This document shows, piece after piece, positions 47,329 through 54,522 of a DNA stretch of 64,000 nucleotides (the stretch's first letter is position 1; every line of letters begins with the position of its first letter). Below the pieces are notes generated by a model. That model ran no database searches. It was not told where the DNA came from and saw only the letters and a list, made by a program, of their open reading frames with translations. Source of the DNA: Loktanella sp. 5RATIMAR09. Its GTDB lineage: Bacteria > Pseudomonadota > Alphaproteobacteria > Rhodobacterales > Rhodobacteraceae. The position numbers and the translations under genes are program-made. The stretch lies in contig NZ_LJAL01000003.1 in assembly GCF_001419985.1 (NCBI RefSeq), forward strand, positions 124,001-188,000, given 5' to 3'.

Positions 47329-47442
47329 ATGAAGCAGGGTCCTGACGAAGGGCCCTTCTTCTTTTTCAGCCCCCGAATTTGTGAGCGGAAGCCAGCGCAG
47401 TCACAGGTTTTTGCCCCTGACACCCCGGCCGCCCCATGTTAA
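47329..47442 (+). CDS. Candidate small open reading frame or leader peptide (37 aa)
   Basis: An ATG with AGGGAG five bases upstream opens a 37-codon frame MKQGPDEGPFFFFSPRICER... ending TPAAPC. The four Phe codons coincide with the T-rich tail of a stem-loop, which may be chance. It ends 30 bases before the ialB start. It could be a true small protein or a regulatory leader. Confidence 0.35.
   Translation: MKQGPDEGPFFFFSPRICERKPAQSQVFAPDTPAAPC
47337..47366 (+). terminator. Terminator-like stem upstream of ialB
   Basis: GGGTCC-TGACGAA-GGGCCC makes a 6-bp stem (one G-U pair) followed by TTCTTCTTTTT. It lies between the promoter at 47264 and ialB, so it could end a short transcript of about 70 bases or attenuate ialB. 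Confidence 0.5.
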
Positions 47443-47472
47443 GCCGCCGAAAAGTCAATGAGGAAGAAATCA

Positions 47473-48069
47473 ATGCGCAGTATACTGAAAACCGCCCTTT
47501 TGATCGCCTTGCTAAGCCACGGCGGGGTGACAGCGGCACAAGAAGCAACAGACGAGGCAGCCCCGACAGCCGAGGATGAACTGGCCTTGGGTGAACCGCT
47601 TGGCCCACAGGTCGGCGACCCTTACGAGCGAGAGGTTTTCGGTGACTGGGCCTTGCGCTGCATCAAGGCAGAGGAAGGCCAGCAGGACCCCTGCAATCTC
47701 TATCAACTGCTGACCAATGAAGACGGTGTTGCCGTTGCCGAATTCAATCTTTTTCCGCTTCCCGAAGGCCGGCGCGCCGCGGCGGGGGCCACGGTGGTCG
47801 TGCCGCTCGAGACGCTTTTGACCGAACAGCTGACCATCGCGGTGGATGGACAAAACGCACGCATTTATCCGCTTACGTTCTGTAATCGTGCGGGTTGTGT
47901 GGCACGGATCGGCTTTACCCAAGCCGAGGTTGACCAGTTCAAGCGCGGCTCGGTCGCCACTGTCCGCCTTGTGCCTGCAGTGGCTCCTGACACAGAGGTC
48001 GTGTTGGATGTATCGCTGTCAGGCTTTACCGCCGGCTTTGCAGCATCGTCGCAAACCAGCGCCGACTGA
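47473..48069 (+). CDS. Invasion-associated locus B (IalB) family protein
   Basis: Periplasmic protein of 198 residues from the ATG at 47473, chosen because GAGGAAG lies six bases ahead (an ATG at 47458 lies before that site). A signal peptide ends near GVTAA-QE. The IalB domain is seen as FGDWALRCIKAEEGQQDPCN with further cysteines in LTFCNRAGCVARIGF. The name comes from Bartonella; in free-living bacteria the role is unclear, probably envelope-related. Confidence 0.88.
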   Translation: MRSILKTALLIALLSHGGVTAAQEATDEAAPTAEDELALGEPLGPQVGDPYEREVFGDWALRCIKAEEGQQDPCNLYQLLTNEDGVAVAEFNLFPLPEGRRAAAGATVVVPLETLLTEQLTIAVDGQNARIYPLTFCNRAGCVARIGFTQAEVDQFKRGSVATVRLVPAVAPDTEVVLDVSLSGFTAGFAASSQTSAD

Positions 48070-48085
48070 AGTACGCTCGCATTGT

Positions 48086-48101
48086 GCGGCCCACTGGCCG
48101 C
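48086..48101. terminator. Hairpin between convergent ialB and the KAS gene
   Basis: GCGGCC-CACT-GGCCGC has perfect 6-base arms in the 32-base gap between the two stop codons. No clear T-run follows on either strand, so it is a possible bidirectional pause or end structure. Confidence 0.4.
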
Positions 48102-49310
48102 TCAATGCCTGCGCAGCGCGATCACCGCGTTCATGCCGCCAAAGGCAAAGGCATTGGACAGGGCGACCTCTACCTGCGCTTCACGTGCCACATTCGGCAC
48201 CACATCCAGCGCGCATTCAGGATCAGCTTCTTCATAGCCAATCGTTGGCGCAATGATCCCGTCGCGCAGCGCCATGATGCAGGCGATCAGCTCGACCGCG
48301 CCGGTGCCCCCGATCAAATGCCCGTGCATGGATTTGGTCGACGAGATCATCAATCGGTCCGCATGTGCGCCAAACACATCCGCGACCGCGGCACATTCGG
48401 TTTTGTCATTCGCGGCAGTACCCGTGCCATGGGCATTGATATAGCCAACAGAGTCCTTGGATATTTTCGCATCCTTGAGCGCGCCACCAATGGCACGGGC
48501 AGCGCCCTGTTTGGACGGCGTCACGATATCGCAGGCATCAGAAGACATCGCAAAACCCGCCACTTCGCAAAGGATCTCTGCGCCACGGGCGCGGGCGTGT
48601 TCGTAGTCTTCAAAAACAAAGACCGCCGCCCCCTCGCCCTGCACCATGCCGTTGCGAGTGGCGGAAAACGGGCGGCAGGCATCGCGTGACATCACGCGCA
48701 GCCCCTCCCAGGCCTTGATCCCGCCAAAACACAACATTGCCTCGGACCCGCCTGTCACCATGACTTTGGCCATGCCGGAACGCACCATGTTGAACGCTTG
48801 CCCCATTGCGTGGTTTGAGGATGCGCAGGCAGTGGCGACCGTAAAGGTCGGGCCGCGCAGGTTCCATTCGATCGACACATGGCTGGTCGCTGCATTGTTC
48901 ATCAGGCGTGGCACAATAAAGGGATGAACGCGGTTCTTGCCCGCTTCATAAACGGCGCGGTAGTTTTCGTCCTGCGTGTTGAGCCCGCCACCCGATGTGC
49001 CAAAGATCACACCGGACTGATCTGCCAGTTCACCTGAAAACGAAAGGCCGGACTGACCAATCGCCTCGCGCGCGGCCAAAAGCGCGAACTGCGTAAAGCG
49101 GTCATAAAGCGCGATTTGCTGGCGGTTGAAATGGGCGGCTTCGTCATAGCCTTTGATCTGTCCGCCGATCTGGATCGACAAACGGTCGACGTCCTCGATC
49201 TCGAGCGGGCCGATGCCGCAGCGCCCTTCCTGCATCGCCAGAAGCGTGCTGGGCATGTCAGAGCCCAGCGGGTTGATCGTCCCTGCCCCGGTGATGACCA
49301 CACGCCCCAT
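48102..49310 (-). CDS. Beta-ketoacyl-ACP synthase (FabF/FabB type)
   Basis: Condensing enzyme of 402 residues with the catalytic triad Cys162 (TVATACASSNHAMG), His294 (NAHGTGTA) and His331 (KSMHGHLIGGTG). It is complete and probably active. It lies directly behind a small acyl carrier protein gene (no gap) with lpxD upstream, not with the main fab genes. This suggests it elongates acyl chains on that ACP for lipid A, similar in concept to the rhizobial acpXL cluster. The chain length made is not predictable. Confidence 0.9.
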   Translation of the reverse strand: MGRVVITGAGTINPLGSDMPSTLLAMQEGRCGIGPLEIEDVDRLSIQIGGQIKGYDEAAHFNRQQIALYDRFTQFALLAAREAIGQSGLSFSGELADQSGVIFGTSGGGLNTQDENYRAVYEAGKNRVHPFIVPRLMNNAATSHVSIEWNLRGPTFTVATACASSNHAMGQAFNMVRSGMAKVMVTGGSEAMLCFGGIKAWEGLRVMSRDACRPFSATRNGMVQGEGAAVFVFEDYEHARARGAEILCEVAGFAMSSDACDIVTPSKQGAARAIGGALKDAKISKDSVGYINAHGTGTAANDKTECAAVADVFGAHADRLMISSTKSMHGHLIGGTGAVELIACIMALRDGIIAPTIGYEEADPECALDVVPNVAREAQVEVALSNAFAFGGMNAVIALRRH

Positions 49311-49571
49311 TCAAGCGGCCTGCTCGGACTTCAGCTTTTCGACAGCCGCGACGATTGCGGCAACGGAAGAGATGTCGAAATCACCCGCACTTGGATCATT
49401 GGCGTTGAAGGGAACGGAAATATCAAAGGTTTCTTCGATCGCGAAAATGCTCTCGACAAGCCCGAGGCTGTCGATGCCGATATCCTCAAGGGTATTCTCC
49501 ATTTGGATATCGGATGGTTCCAGCATCGCCTGTTCGGCTATAATTGCAATCACCTGATCTTTGATGCTCAT
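49311..49571 (-). CDS. Acyl carrier protein
   Basis: Acyl carrier protein of 86 residues. The phosphopantetheine attachment Ser35 is in GIDSLGLVESIF, inside an acidic helical fold (LEDIGIDS, FAIEETFDISVPF). It differs from the housekeeping AcpP pattern (GADSLD) and shares the longer post-helix region of AcpXL-type carriers. lpxD begins 63 bases upstream on the same strand and the ketoacyl synthase follows at once, so a special role in lipid A acylation is inferred. Confidence 0.9.
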   Translation of the reverse strand: MSIKDQVIAIIAEQAMLEPSDIQMENTLEDIGIDSLGLVESIFAIEETFDISVPFNANDPSAGDFDISSVAAIVAAVEKLKSEQAA

Positions 49572-49634
49572 CTTGTCACACCCATGTTGCTTGGCGGGGA
49601 TGTAGTCATTCTGTCAGCAATTTGAAACAGGCAA

Positions 49635-50696
49635 TTAACGCTGCGCCAAATCGCGCAGGATACGGGGCAGACGGCGCAGCGCCTTATAGCTGTCGATATG
49701 GACTTGCATCTTGGTGGCCGGATAGCCCATCACCACACGCCCTGCTGGGACATTGGACAGCACGACACTGCCGCCGCCCAAAACCACATCGTCGCCGACT
49801 TTGAGATTATCCGCGATCCCTGCCTTGCCGCCCACAACCACACGGTCGCCGATCACGGTTGATCCCGCGACACCGGCCTGTGCGCAAAGCAGACAATGCG
49901 CGCCGACAATTACATTGTGGCCGACCTGCACGAGGCTGTCGATCTTGGTGCCATGCCCCACACGCGTCGGGCGGATCGTGCCGGCATCAATGCAGGAATT
50001 GGCGCCGACTTCGACATCATCCCCGATCACGACACCACCGAGCGAATGGATACGGTGCCATGTCGGGTCATCGGGCGCGTCCATTGCCGCCTCGCCCAAG
50101 GTTTCGCGCGCTTTTTCCACGTTTGAGGGTTCTGCCGTCACAAAGGAAAACCCGTCGCCGCCAATGGCTACATTGGGGTGCAGCATCACGCGCGCACCAA
50201 GGTGCACGCCACGTTGAATGCGCACGCCCGCGTGAATTTGACAAGCGGCACCAATCTGAACGCCCGCCGCGATGCTGACCTGATCGGCAATCCATGTGCC
50301 CTCACCAATGACAACACCCGCGCCAATCACGCAGAACGCCCCGATCGTCACGTTCGCCCCGATCTGCGCCGAAGGATCAATCGCCGCCTGCGGGCTGATC
50401 CCCGTGGCAGGCAAGGGTTGATCCAGCATTTGCGTCAGATGCGCCATCGCAAGCCGTGCGCGCGGTGCGATAATCGCGGCCTCCAGCCCCAGCCCCTGCC
50501 AATCCGCACCGGGCCAGACCACGGCGACACGCGCCTGACCTTTGCCCAAGGCCGCGCCATATGCAGGGCTCATGGCAAGTGCCAGATCATCAGGGCCCGC
50601 ACTTGCGGGTTCAGAGGCGCCATTGACCAAAAGCTCAACGGCGCCAAAGGCTTCTGCCCCCAGCGCCGCAGCGATATCTCTTACTCGATGTGCCAT
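49635..50696 (-). CDS. lpxD: UDP-3-O-acylglucosamine N-acyltransferase LpxD
   Basis: Third enzyme of lipid A synthesis, adding the amide-linked 3-hydroxyacyl chain. The 353 residues have an N-terminal uridine-binding domain and a left-handed beta-helix of hexapeptide repeats, with GGDGFSFV, HSLGGVVIGDDVEVGANSCI and the catalytic His region in LVQVGHNVIVGAHCLL. The C-terminal part (YPATKMQVHIDSYKALRRLP) fits the family. It is separated from the main lpx cluster at 22-26 kb and paired with an ACP and a KAS gene. Confidence 0.95.
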   Translation of the reverse strand: MAHRVRDIAAALGAEAFGAVELLVNGASEPASAGPDDLALAMSPAYGAALGKGQARVAVVWPGADWQGLGLEAAIIAPRARLAMAHLTQMLDQPLPATGISPQAAIDPSAQIGANVTIGAFCVIGAGVVIGEGTWIADQVSIAAGVQIGAACQIHAGVRIQRGVHLGARVMLHPNVAIGGDGFSFVTAEPSNVEKARETLGEAAMDAPDDPTWHRIHSLGGVVIGDDVEVGANSCIDAGTIRPTRVGHGTKIDSLVQVGHNVIVGAHCLLCAQAGVAGSTVIGDRVVVGGKAGIADNLKVGDDVVLGGGSVVLSNVPAGRVVMGYPATKMQVHIDSYKALRRLPRILRDLAQR

Positions 50697-50729
50697 TCTG
50701 CCCCCGGGCGTAATATTCCGAGGCCAGAA

Positions 50730-52340
50730 TTACCCGCGAACGGCGCGAAGAGCCACCCCTTCCCGCGCGAGCGCGTTCCAGATCCGTCCGTCACGGCCAT
50801 AAACATCGCGGCGGAATTGCACACGCCCGTCCGCAGGCACAAAGGCCGTCCGGTAGATAATATGGACCGGCACGGGGGCCTCAAGATCGACGCGCCGCTC
50901 CCGACCAGAGCGCAAATGCGTCTGAAACACTTCTTCGGGGTTGCCCACCTGCCGTGCAAGCAGGGCATAAGCAAAATCGAAGGGATCGGCCAGACGCACA
51001 CACCCGTGGCTATAGGCCCGCACCTCGCGGCCAAAGAGGCTCTTGGATGGGGTGTCGTGCAGATAGATGTTGTAGCGGTTCGGGAACATGAATTTTACCA
51101 GCCCCAATGCATTGCCCTGACTTGGGGGTTCGCGCATGGAATAGGGAAAATTCGTTTCGGTATAGCCGCTGAAATCAGCACTGCTGCGGTCGACCACACG
51201 GCCATTGCGATCTGTGATCACCAGATTGCGCACCGCATTCGGGTTTGCCCGCAACTGTGGCAGGTACTCTTTGGTGATAATGGAACGGGGGACGTACCAG
51301 CTCGGATTGATGACCATGAACTCCATCACGTCCGAAAACTCGGGTGTCACACGGTCGCGGTCACGCGCACCCACAACCGAGCGGGTCGAGAAGGTCTCGA
51401 CCCCGTTGTCGAATATCTTGGCGGTAAAATCGGTGATGTTCACCCAGATATAACGTTCGCCGCGCGGGCGGTTGATCCAGCGCTCACGCTCCATCGCAAC
51501 GATAATGGACCGCAGACGTTCTTCGGGCTGCTTGTTGATCTCGGCAAGCGTGCCCGGCCCTGCCGTGCCATCAATAGCGAGGCCATGGGCATCCTGAAAG
51601 CGGGTAATCGCGCCGAAAATCGCATCGTCGTAAGTTTGGGTCGTCGTCCGCTCCAGATAACCCATCGCGATCAGACGGTTACGCAGCGCCACAACACCGG
51701 CACCGCTATCACCACGCTCGTATTTCTGGCCCGGTACCGTCGGGCCCCAACCGCCATCGGCCAACAGACGTTCCATCCGCATTTTTTCTGACATCAGACG
51801 TGTATATTCAGGGGCGCTTGGCGGCAGCGCGCGCAAAAACGCGGCAGGGCTGGATTGGGCAAAGGCGCGCATTGTGCTCAGCCGCGACCGTAATGGCACC
51901 TGCCGGACGATCGACGAATCAACGCTTGACGGCGTCAGCAGACCTGTCTGGATATCACGGGCATAGTCGAGAAACTGGCGCGACAGCGCGACCTCCAGCC
52001 GGCCTTGCTGTTGCGGGGTCGCTGCGGCCTCAAGCTGCGCGATGAGACCTGCCGCATCATAACGGTCGCTCGGCAGACCGTGGTCCCCCGCGCTATTGAA
52101 CGCCGCCAGCAAAGCGTTGCGGCGATTGCGGTCATCCCGTGCGCTCCAAATGCCATCAAACCCGCGTTCGCGATAAAAGCTGAGCAAATCGGGATCATCC
52201 GATGCCGCCTCTGCCACGGCCTGCCGGAATTCGGTGACCTGCGCCTGCACCTGAGGCGCAGAGAAAAGAAAAATGAGGGCCGTAAAAATCGCCGGCAACA
52301 CGGCGCGCAAACGGTTCTGGGGCAAAATGGCAGCAGACAT
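50730..52340 (-). CDS. L,D-transpeptidase (YcbB/LdtD type)
   Basis: Periplasmic enzyme that forms 3-3 cross-links in peptidoglycan. The 536 residues have a signal peptide ending near PQVQA-QV, an N-terminal scaffold domain, a peptidoglycan-binding domain (about 205-270, DSGAGVVALRNRLIAMGY and FQDAHGLAIDGTAGPGTL) and a YkuD catalytic domain with the nucleophile in YSHGCVRLADPFDFAYALL. It is divergent from a DUF882 peptidase gene, also acting on peptidoglycan. Confidence 0.92.
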   Translation of the reverse strand: MSAAILPQNRLRAVLPAIFTALIFLFSAPQVQAQVTEFRQAVAEAASDDPDLLSFYRERGFDGIWSARDDRNRRNALLAAFNSAGDHGLPSDRYDAAGLIAQLEAAATPQQQGRLEVALSRQFLDYARDIQTGLLTPSSVDSSIVRQVPLRSRLSTMRAFAQSSPAAFLRALPPSAPEYTRLMSEKMRMERLLADGGWGPTVPGQKYERGDSGAGVVALRNRLIAMGYLERTTTQTYDDAIFGAITRFQDAHGLAIDGTAGPGTLAEINKQPEERLRSIIVAMERERWINRPRGERYIWVNITDFTAKIFDNGVETFSTRSVVGARDRDRVTPEFSDVMEFMVINPSWYVPRSIITKEYLPQLRANPNAVRNLVITDRNGRVVDRSSADFSGYTETNFPYSMREPPSQGNALGLVKFMFPNRYNIYLHDTPSKSLFGREVRAYSHGCVRLADPFDFAYALLARQVGNPEEVFQTHLRSGRERRVDLEAPVPVHIIYRTAFVPADGRVQFRRDVYGRDGRIWNALAREGVALRAVRG

Positions 52341-52372
52341 CGCGGTTCGGTTCCTTAATATAACAAAGACTT

Positions 52373-52392
52373 ACAATGCACATTGTACAATG
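52373..52392. promoter_or_regulatory. Overlapping palindromes upstream of the L,D-transpeptidase gene
   Basis: ACAATG-CA-CATTGT and CATTGTACAATG share the middle arm, giving three alternating copies of one 6-base half site. This arrangement suits cooperative dimer binding 33-52 bases ahead of the L,D-transpeptidase start. The regulator is unknown. Confidence 0.4.
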
Positions 52393-52523
52393 AGTTATAC
52401 AGTATGCATATCCTTACCCGATTTTCTGTCTATTAACAAAAGCGCGAACCCGTCACGCGATGGCAAAGTGTTGCACCGATGCAGCCCCGCCGTGTGACAT
52501 TGAATCCCCATAGCCACAAATGC

Positions 52524-52535
52524 GCGAAATTTCGC
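52524..52535. promoter_or_regulatory. Palindrome GCGAAATTTCGC
   Basis: A perfect 12-bp palindrome in the middle of the divergent region, flanked by two CACAAATGC copies. It may be an operator; no known consensus is matched. Confidence 0.3.
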
Positions 52536-52686
52536 CAATTTCCCACTTGTTAAGCACAAATGCCTAAACAGGTCTTGGTCATCGATTCGAAATGTGCAAT
52601 ACCACCGGCACATCTGGGGAGATGTGGGCACAAGCCACTAAGAAGATTGGCCAATTAAGTCGAGCGACGGGACAGGCGCGAAACAC

Positions 52687-53256
52687 ATGAAAAAGACAAA
52701 CTCCTCTGGGTTCACCCGGCGCGGACTATTGGGTGCCTTTGCGGCAACAGCCGTTGCAGCAACACCAACATATTCCAATGCGGCGGGTTTCTTGCGTGGT
52801 GCGGGCGATATACGCCGGATCGCCATGCATTCGGGACGTACAGGCGAACGGCTTGATACGATCTACTGGATCGAGGGCGAATATATCGCGGAAGCGGTCC
52901 GTGAAATTAACATGCATATGCGCGACTGGCGGACAGGCGAAGCTGTGCAGATGGATTTGCGGACAATCGACATCATGTCAGCTGCGCTGAATTTGATGGA
53001 AACATCTGAACCTTACCTTCTTCTATCCGGCTACCGGTCCCCCCAGACAAACCAGATGCTGCGCTCGAATAGCCGCGGTGTTGCACGCAATTCGTTGCAC
53101 ATGCGCGGCCAGGCCGCAGATTTGCGCCTGACCAGCCGCACACCCGCCCAGATGGCAAGTGCTGCGATTGCATGCCGTGCAGGTGGCGTTGGCCGATACA
53201 ACGGATCGAACTTTGTGCATATGGATTGCGGCCCGATCCGAAGCTGGCGCGGCTAG
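52687..53256 (+). CDS. DUF882/M15-type peptidase with Tat signal
   Basis: Exported protein of 189 residues. TRRGLLGAFAAT is a twin-arginine signal followed by an Ala-rich segment. The M15-like fold has the zinc ligands His138 and Asp145 (NSLHMRGQAADLR) and His178 (FVHMDCG), preceded by LLSGYRSPQTN. DUF882 proteins related to YcbK are thought to cleave peptidoglycan cross-links. It diverges from the L,D-transpeptidase gene, which supports a cell-wall role. Confidence 0.88.
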   Translation: MKKTNSSGFTRRGLLGAFAATAVAATPTYSNAAGFLRGAGDIRRIAMHSGRTGERLDTIYWIEGEYIAEAVREINMHMRDWRTGEAVQMDLRTIDIMSAALNLMETSEPYLLLSGYRSPQTNQMLRSNSRGVARNSLHMRGQAADLRLTSRTPAQMASAAIACRAGGVGRYNGSNFVHMDCGPIRSWRG

Positions 53257-53276
53257 GCGCCACCCCCCCCCTCAGA

Positions 53277-54215
53277 CTAATCCAGTATGATCGGCGATTG
53301 CCCCGTTTGCAGGTTTGCGCGCGCGGCATTGCGGATCACATCCGAAAGGCGCTCGAACATTCCCGCGTTCGCCGCCCGCCGCCACACCAGACCAATAGAC
53401 CGCGTCACAGAACTGCGTCGGAACGGACGCACTATGACATTGCTTGACCGGCTATCGATTTCGGACCACGCATAAAGCCGCGGCAAGAGCGCCACGCCCA
53501 TACCCATCCCGACCATCTGACGGATTGCGTCAAGGCTCGTGCCCTCATAGTCGCGCGCAATGACACCCCCATGCTGCTGGCACAGGGCGGCAATTTGGGC
53601 ATGCATGGCATAGTCCGGCCCCAGCGACAGCACATTCAAATCCAACAGGTCCGCTTCGGTCACTTCCGGTTTCGCGGCCAGGGCATGGTCATCCGGCAAC
53701 GCCAAAAGCAAAGGTTCGCGAAACAGGCGTTGTGTGATCAGATCCGCGCCGCCCTCGGGCAATTGCGTCAGAATGACATCAAGGCTCCCCGCGAGAAGCT
53801 CGCCCCGCAGATCGCGCGGCGCGACCTCGCGGATGTAAAGCCGCAAGTCGGGATATTTCGCATGCAGCCGTTCCACCACGAACGGCATCAGATAAGGCCC
53901 GATTGTCGGCGTGGTTCCCAGCCGGATCGTGCCGGTCAGCCCTGTTTCAAAGGCCGTCGTCAAATCCATGATCCCGCGCACCTCATGCAGGATACGCGAC
54001 GCCCGCGCCACGACCTCGCGCCCCTCGGGCGTGAGCGTGACAGGCCCCCGCCCCCGTTCCACCAGATGCAGGCCCAAAAGCTCTTCCAGATTGCCGATCT
54101 GAAGGCTGAGCGAGGGCTGACTGATGCCCATGGTTTCGGCCGCTTTGCGAAAGTGCCGCGTCTCGGAGAGCGCCACCAGATAACGCATCTGAAGCATACT
54201 GGGCAATTTGGTCAT
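53277..54215 (-). CDS. OxyR-like LysR regulator without the peroxidatic cysteine
   Basis: LysR regulator of 312 residues. The N-terminal helix-turn-helix (HFRKAAETMGISQPSLSLQI) and the effector domain follow OxyR (TIGPYLMPFVVERLHAKYPD, LREVAPRDLRGELLAG-like IREVAPRDLRGELLAG). The protein has a single cysteine, Cys212, at the place of the resolving Cys208 of E. coli OxyR; the segment that should hold Cys199 reads LGPDYAMHAQ. Disulfide-based peroxide sensing is therefore unlikely. It is divergent from the mrp operon and has an OxyR-type half site 14 bases ahead of its start. Confidence 0.85.
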   Translation of the reverse strand: MTKLPSMLQMRYLVALSETRHFRKAAETMGISQPSLSLQIGNLEELLGLHLVERGRGPVTLTPEGREVVARASRILHEVRGIMDLTTAFETGLTGTIRLGTTPTIGPYLMPFVVERLHAKYPDLRLYIREVAPRDLRGELLAGSLDVILTQLPEGGADLITQRLFREPLLLALPDDHALAAKPEVTEADLLDLNVLSLGPDYAMHAQIAALCQQHGGVIARDYEGTSLDAIRQMVGMGMGVALLPRLYAWSEIDSRSSNVIVRPFRRSSVTRSIGLVWRRAANAGMFERLSDVIRNAARANLQTGQSPIILD

Positions 54216-54228
54216 CTGTCCCCCGTAC

Positions 54229-54245
54229 GATAGGAACTTCCTATC
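54229..54245. promoter_or_regulatory. OxyR-type operator half site
   Basis: GATAGGAA-C-TTCCTATC is a perfect 17-bp palindrome and contains ATAG-N7-CTAT, the repeating unit of OxyR sites. It lies between the OxyR-like gene and mrpA, close to the former. The expected second unit 7 bases away is not well conserved. Confidence 0.6.
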
Positions 54246-54522
54246 AAAACTTAACGTACCATTGACTTCACTATAATATAATTGCTGCTACATCCAGTGC
54301 AGTCAGGGACAAAAAGGGACGCGCCTGCAAAGACTTGCACAAGATGCAATCGGTTGCGGGTCACAGACAACATGAAGCGATTTCAAAACACATCTGTCGG
54401 ACCCTTGCGCGGGGCGGACATGGCGTCGGGACCGTGGTGTTCTGCCCTCTCTCTAGTTGCTTCTGACGCTTGAAAAGCTAAGTCTAGGCAGACAGCGCAC
54501 ACATTCTTACCGGATAGAAACA
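54246..54522. other. Region between the OxyR-like gene and mrpA
   Basis: This part of the divergent gap begins AT-rich, with two overlapping TATAAT sequences at 54272-54282 that may serve as -10 boxes, and then returns to normal composition. A 33-codon frame from the ATG at 54372 to 54473 has no ribosome binding site and no recognised product. No missing N-terminal helix of MrpA can be found in any frame here. Confidence 0.45.

Larger units (their letters stand above)
47069..47472. other. Non-coding stretch with two transcript-like elements
   Basis: This 404-base region between the divergent HerA-like gene and ialB contains, all on the plus strand, a candidate small RNA ending in a perfect terminator (47189-47214), a promoter (47264-47292), a short hairpin (47304-47319), a 37-codon reading frame (47329-47442) and a second terminator-like stem (47337-47366). 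No larger gene is present. Confidence 0.7.
52341..52686. other. Intergenic region with several palindromes
   Basis: This 346-base region separates the divergent L,D-transpeptidase and DUF882 peptidase genes and is AT-richer than its surroundings. It holds overlapping palindromes at 52373-52392, the palindrome GCGAAATTTCGC at 52524-52535 and two copies of CACAAATGC at about 52514 and 52554. It probably contains both promoters. No gene is seen. Confidence 0.55.

Noticed and set aside
47337-47367. Phe-codon attenuator of the pheL type ahead of ialB
   Set aside because: The Phe codons follow the stem and are part of its T-tail instead of preceding it, and ialB has no link to phenylalanine metabolism.
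50178-51791. Long open frame on the plus strand opposite lpxD and the L,D-transpeptidase gene
   Set aside because: It runs across two genuine genes and their intergenic gap on the other strand and has the composition of an antisense shadow.
54372-54473. Small gene between the OxyR-like regulator and mrpA
   Set aside because: The 33-codon frame has no ribosome binding site, no hydrophobic segment and no recognisable motif.
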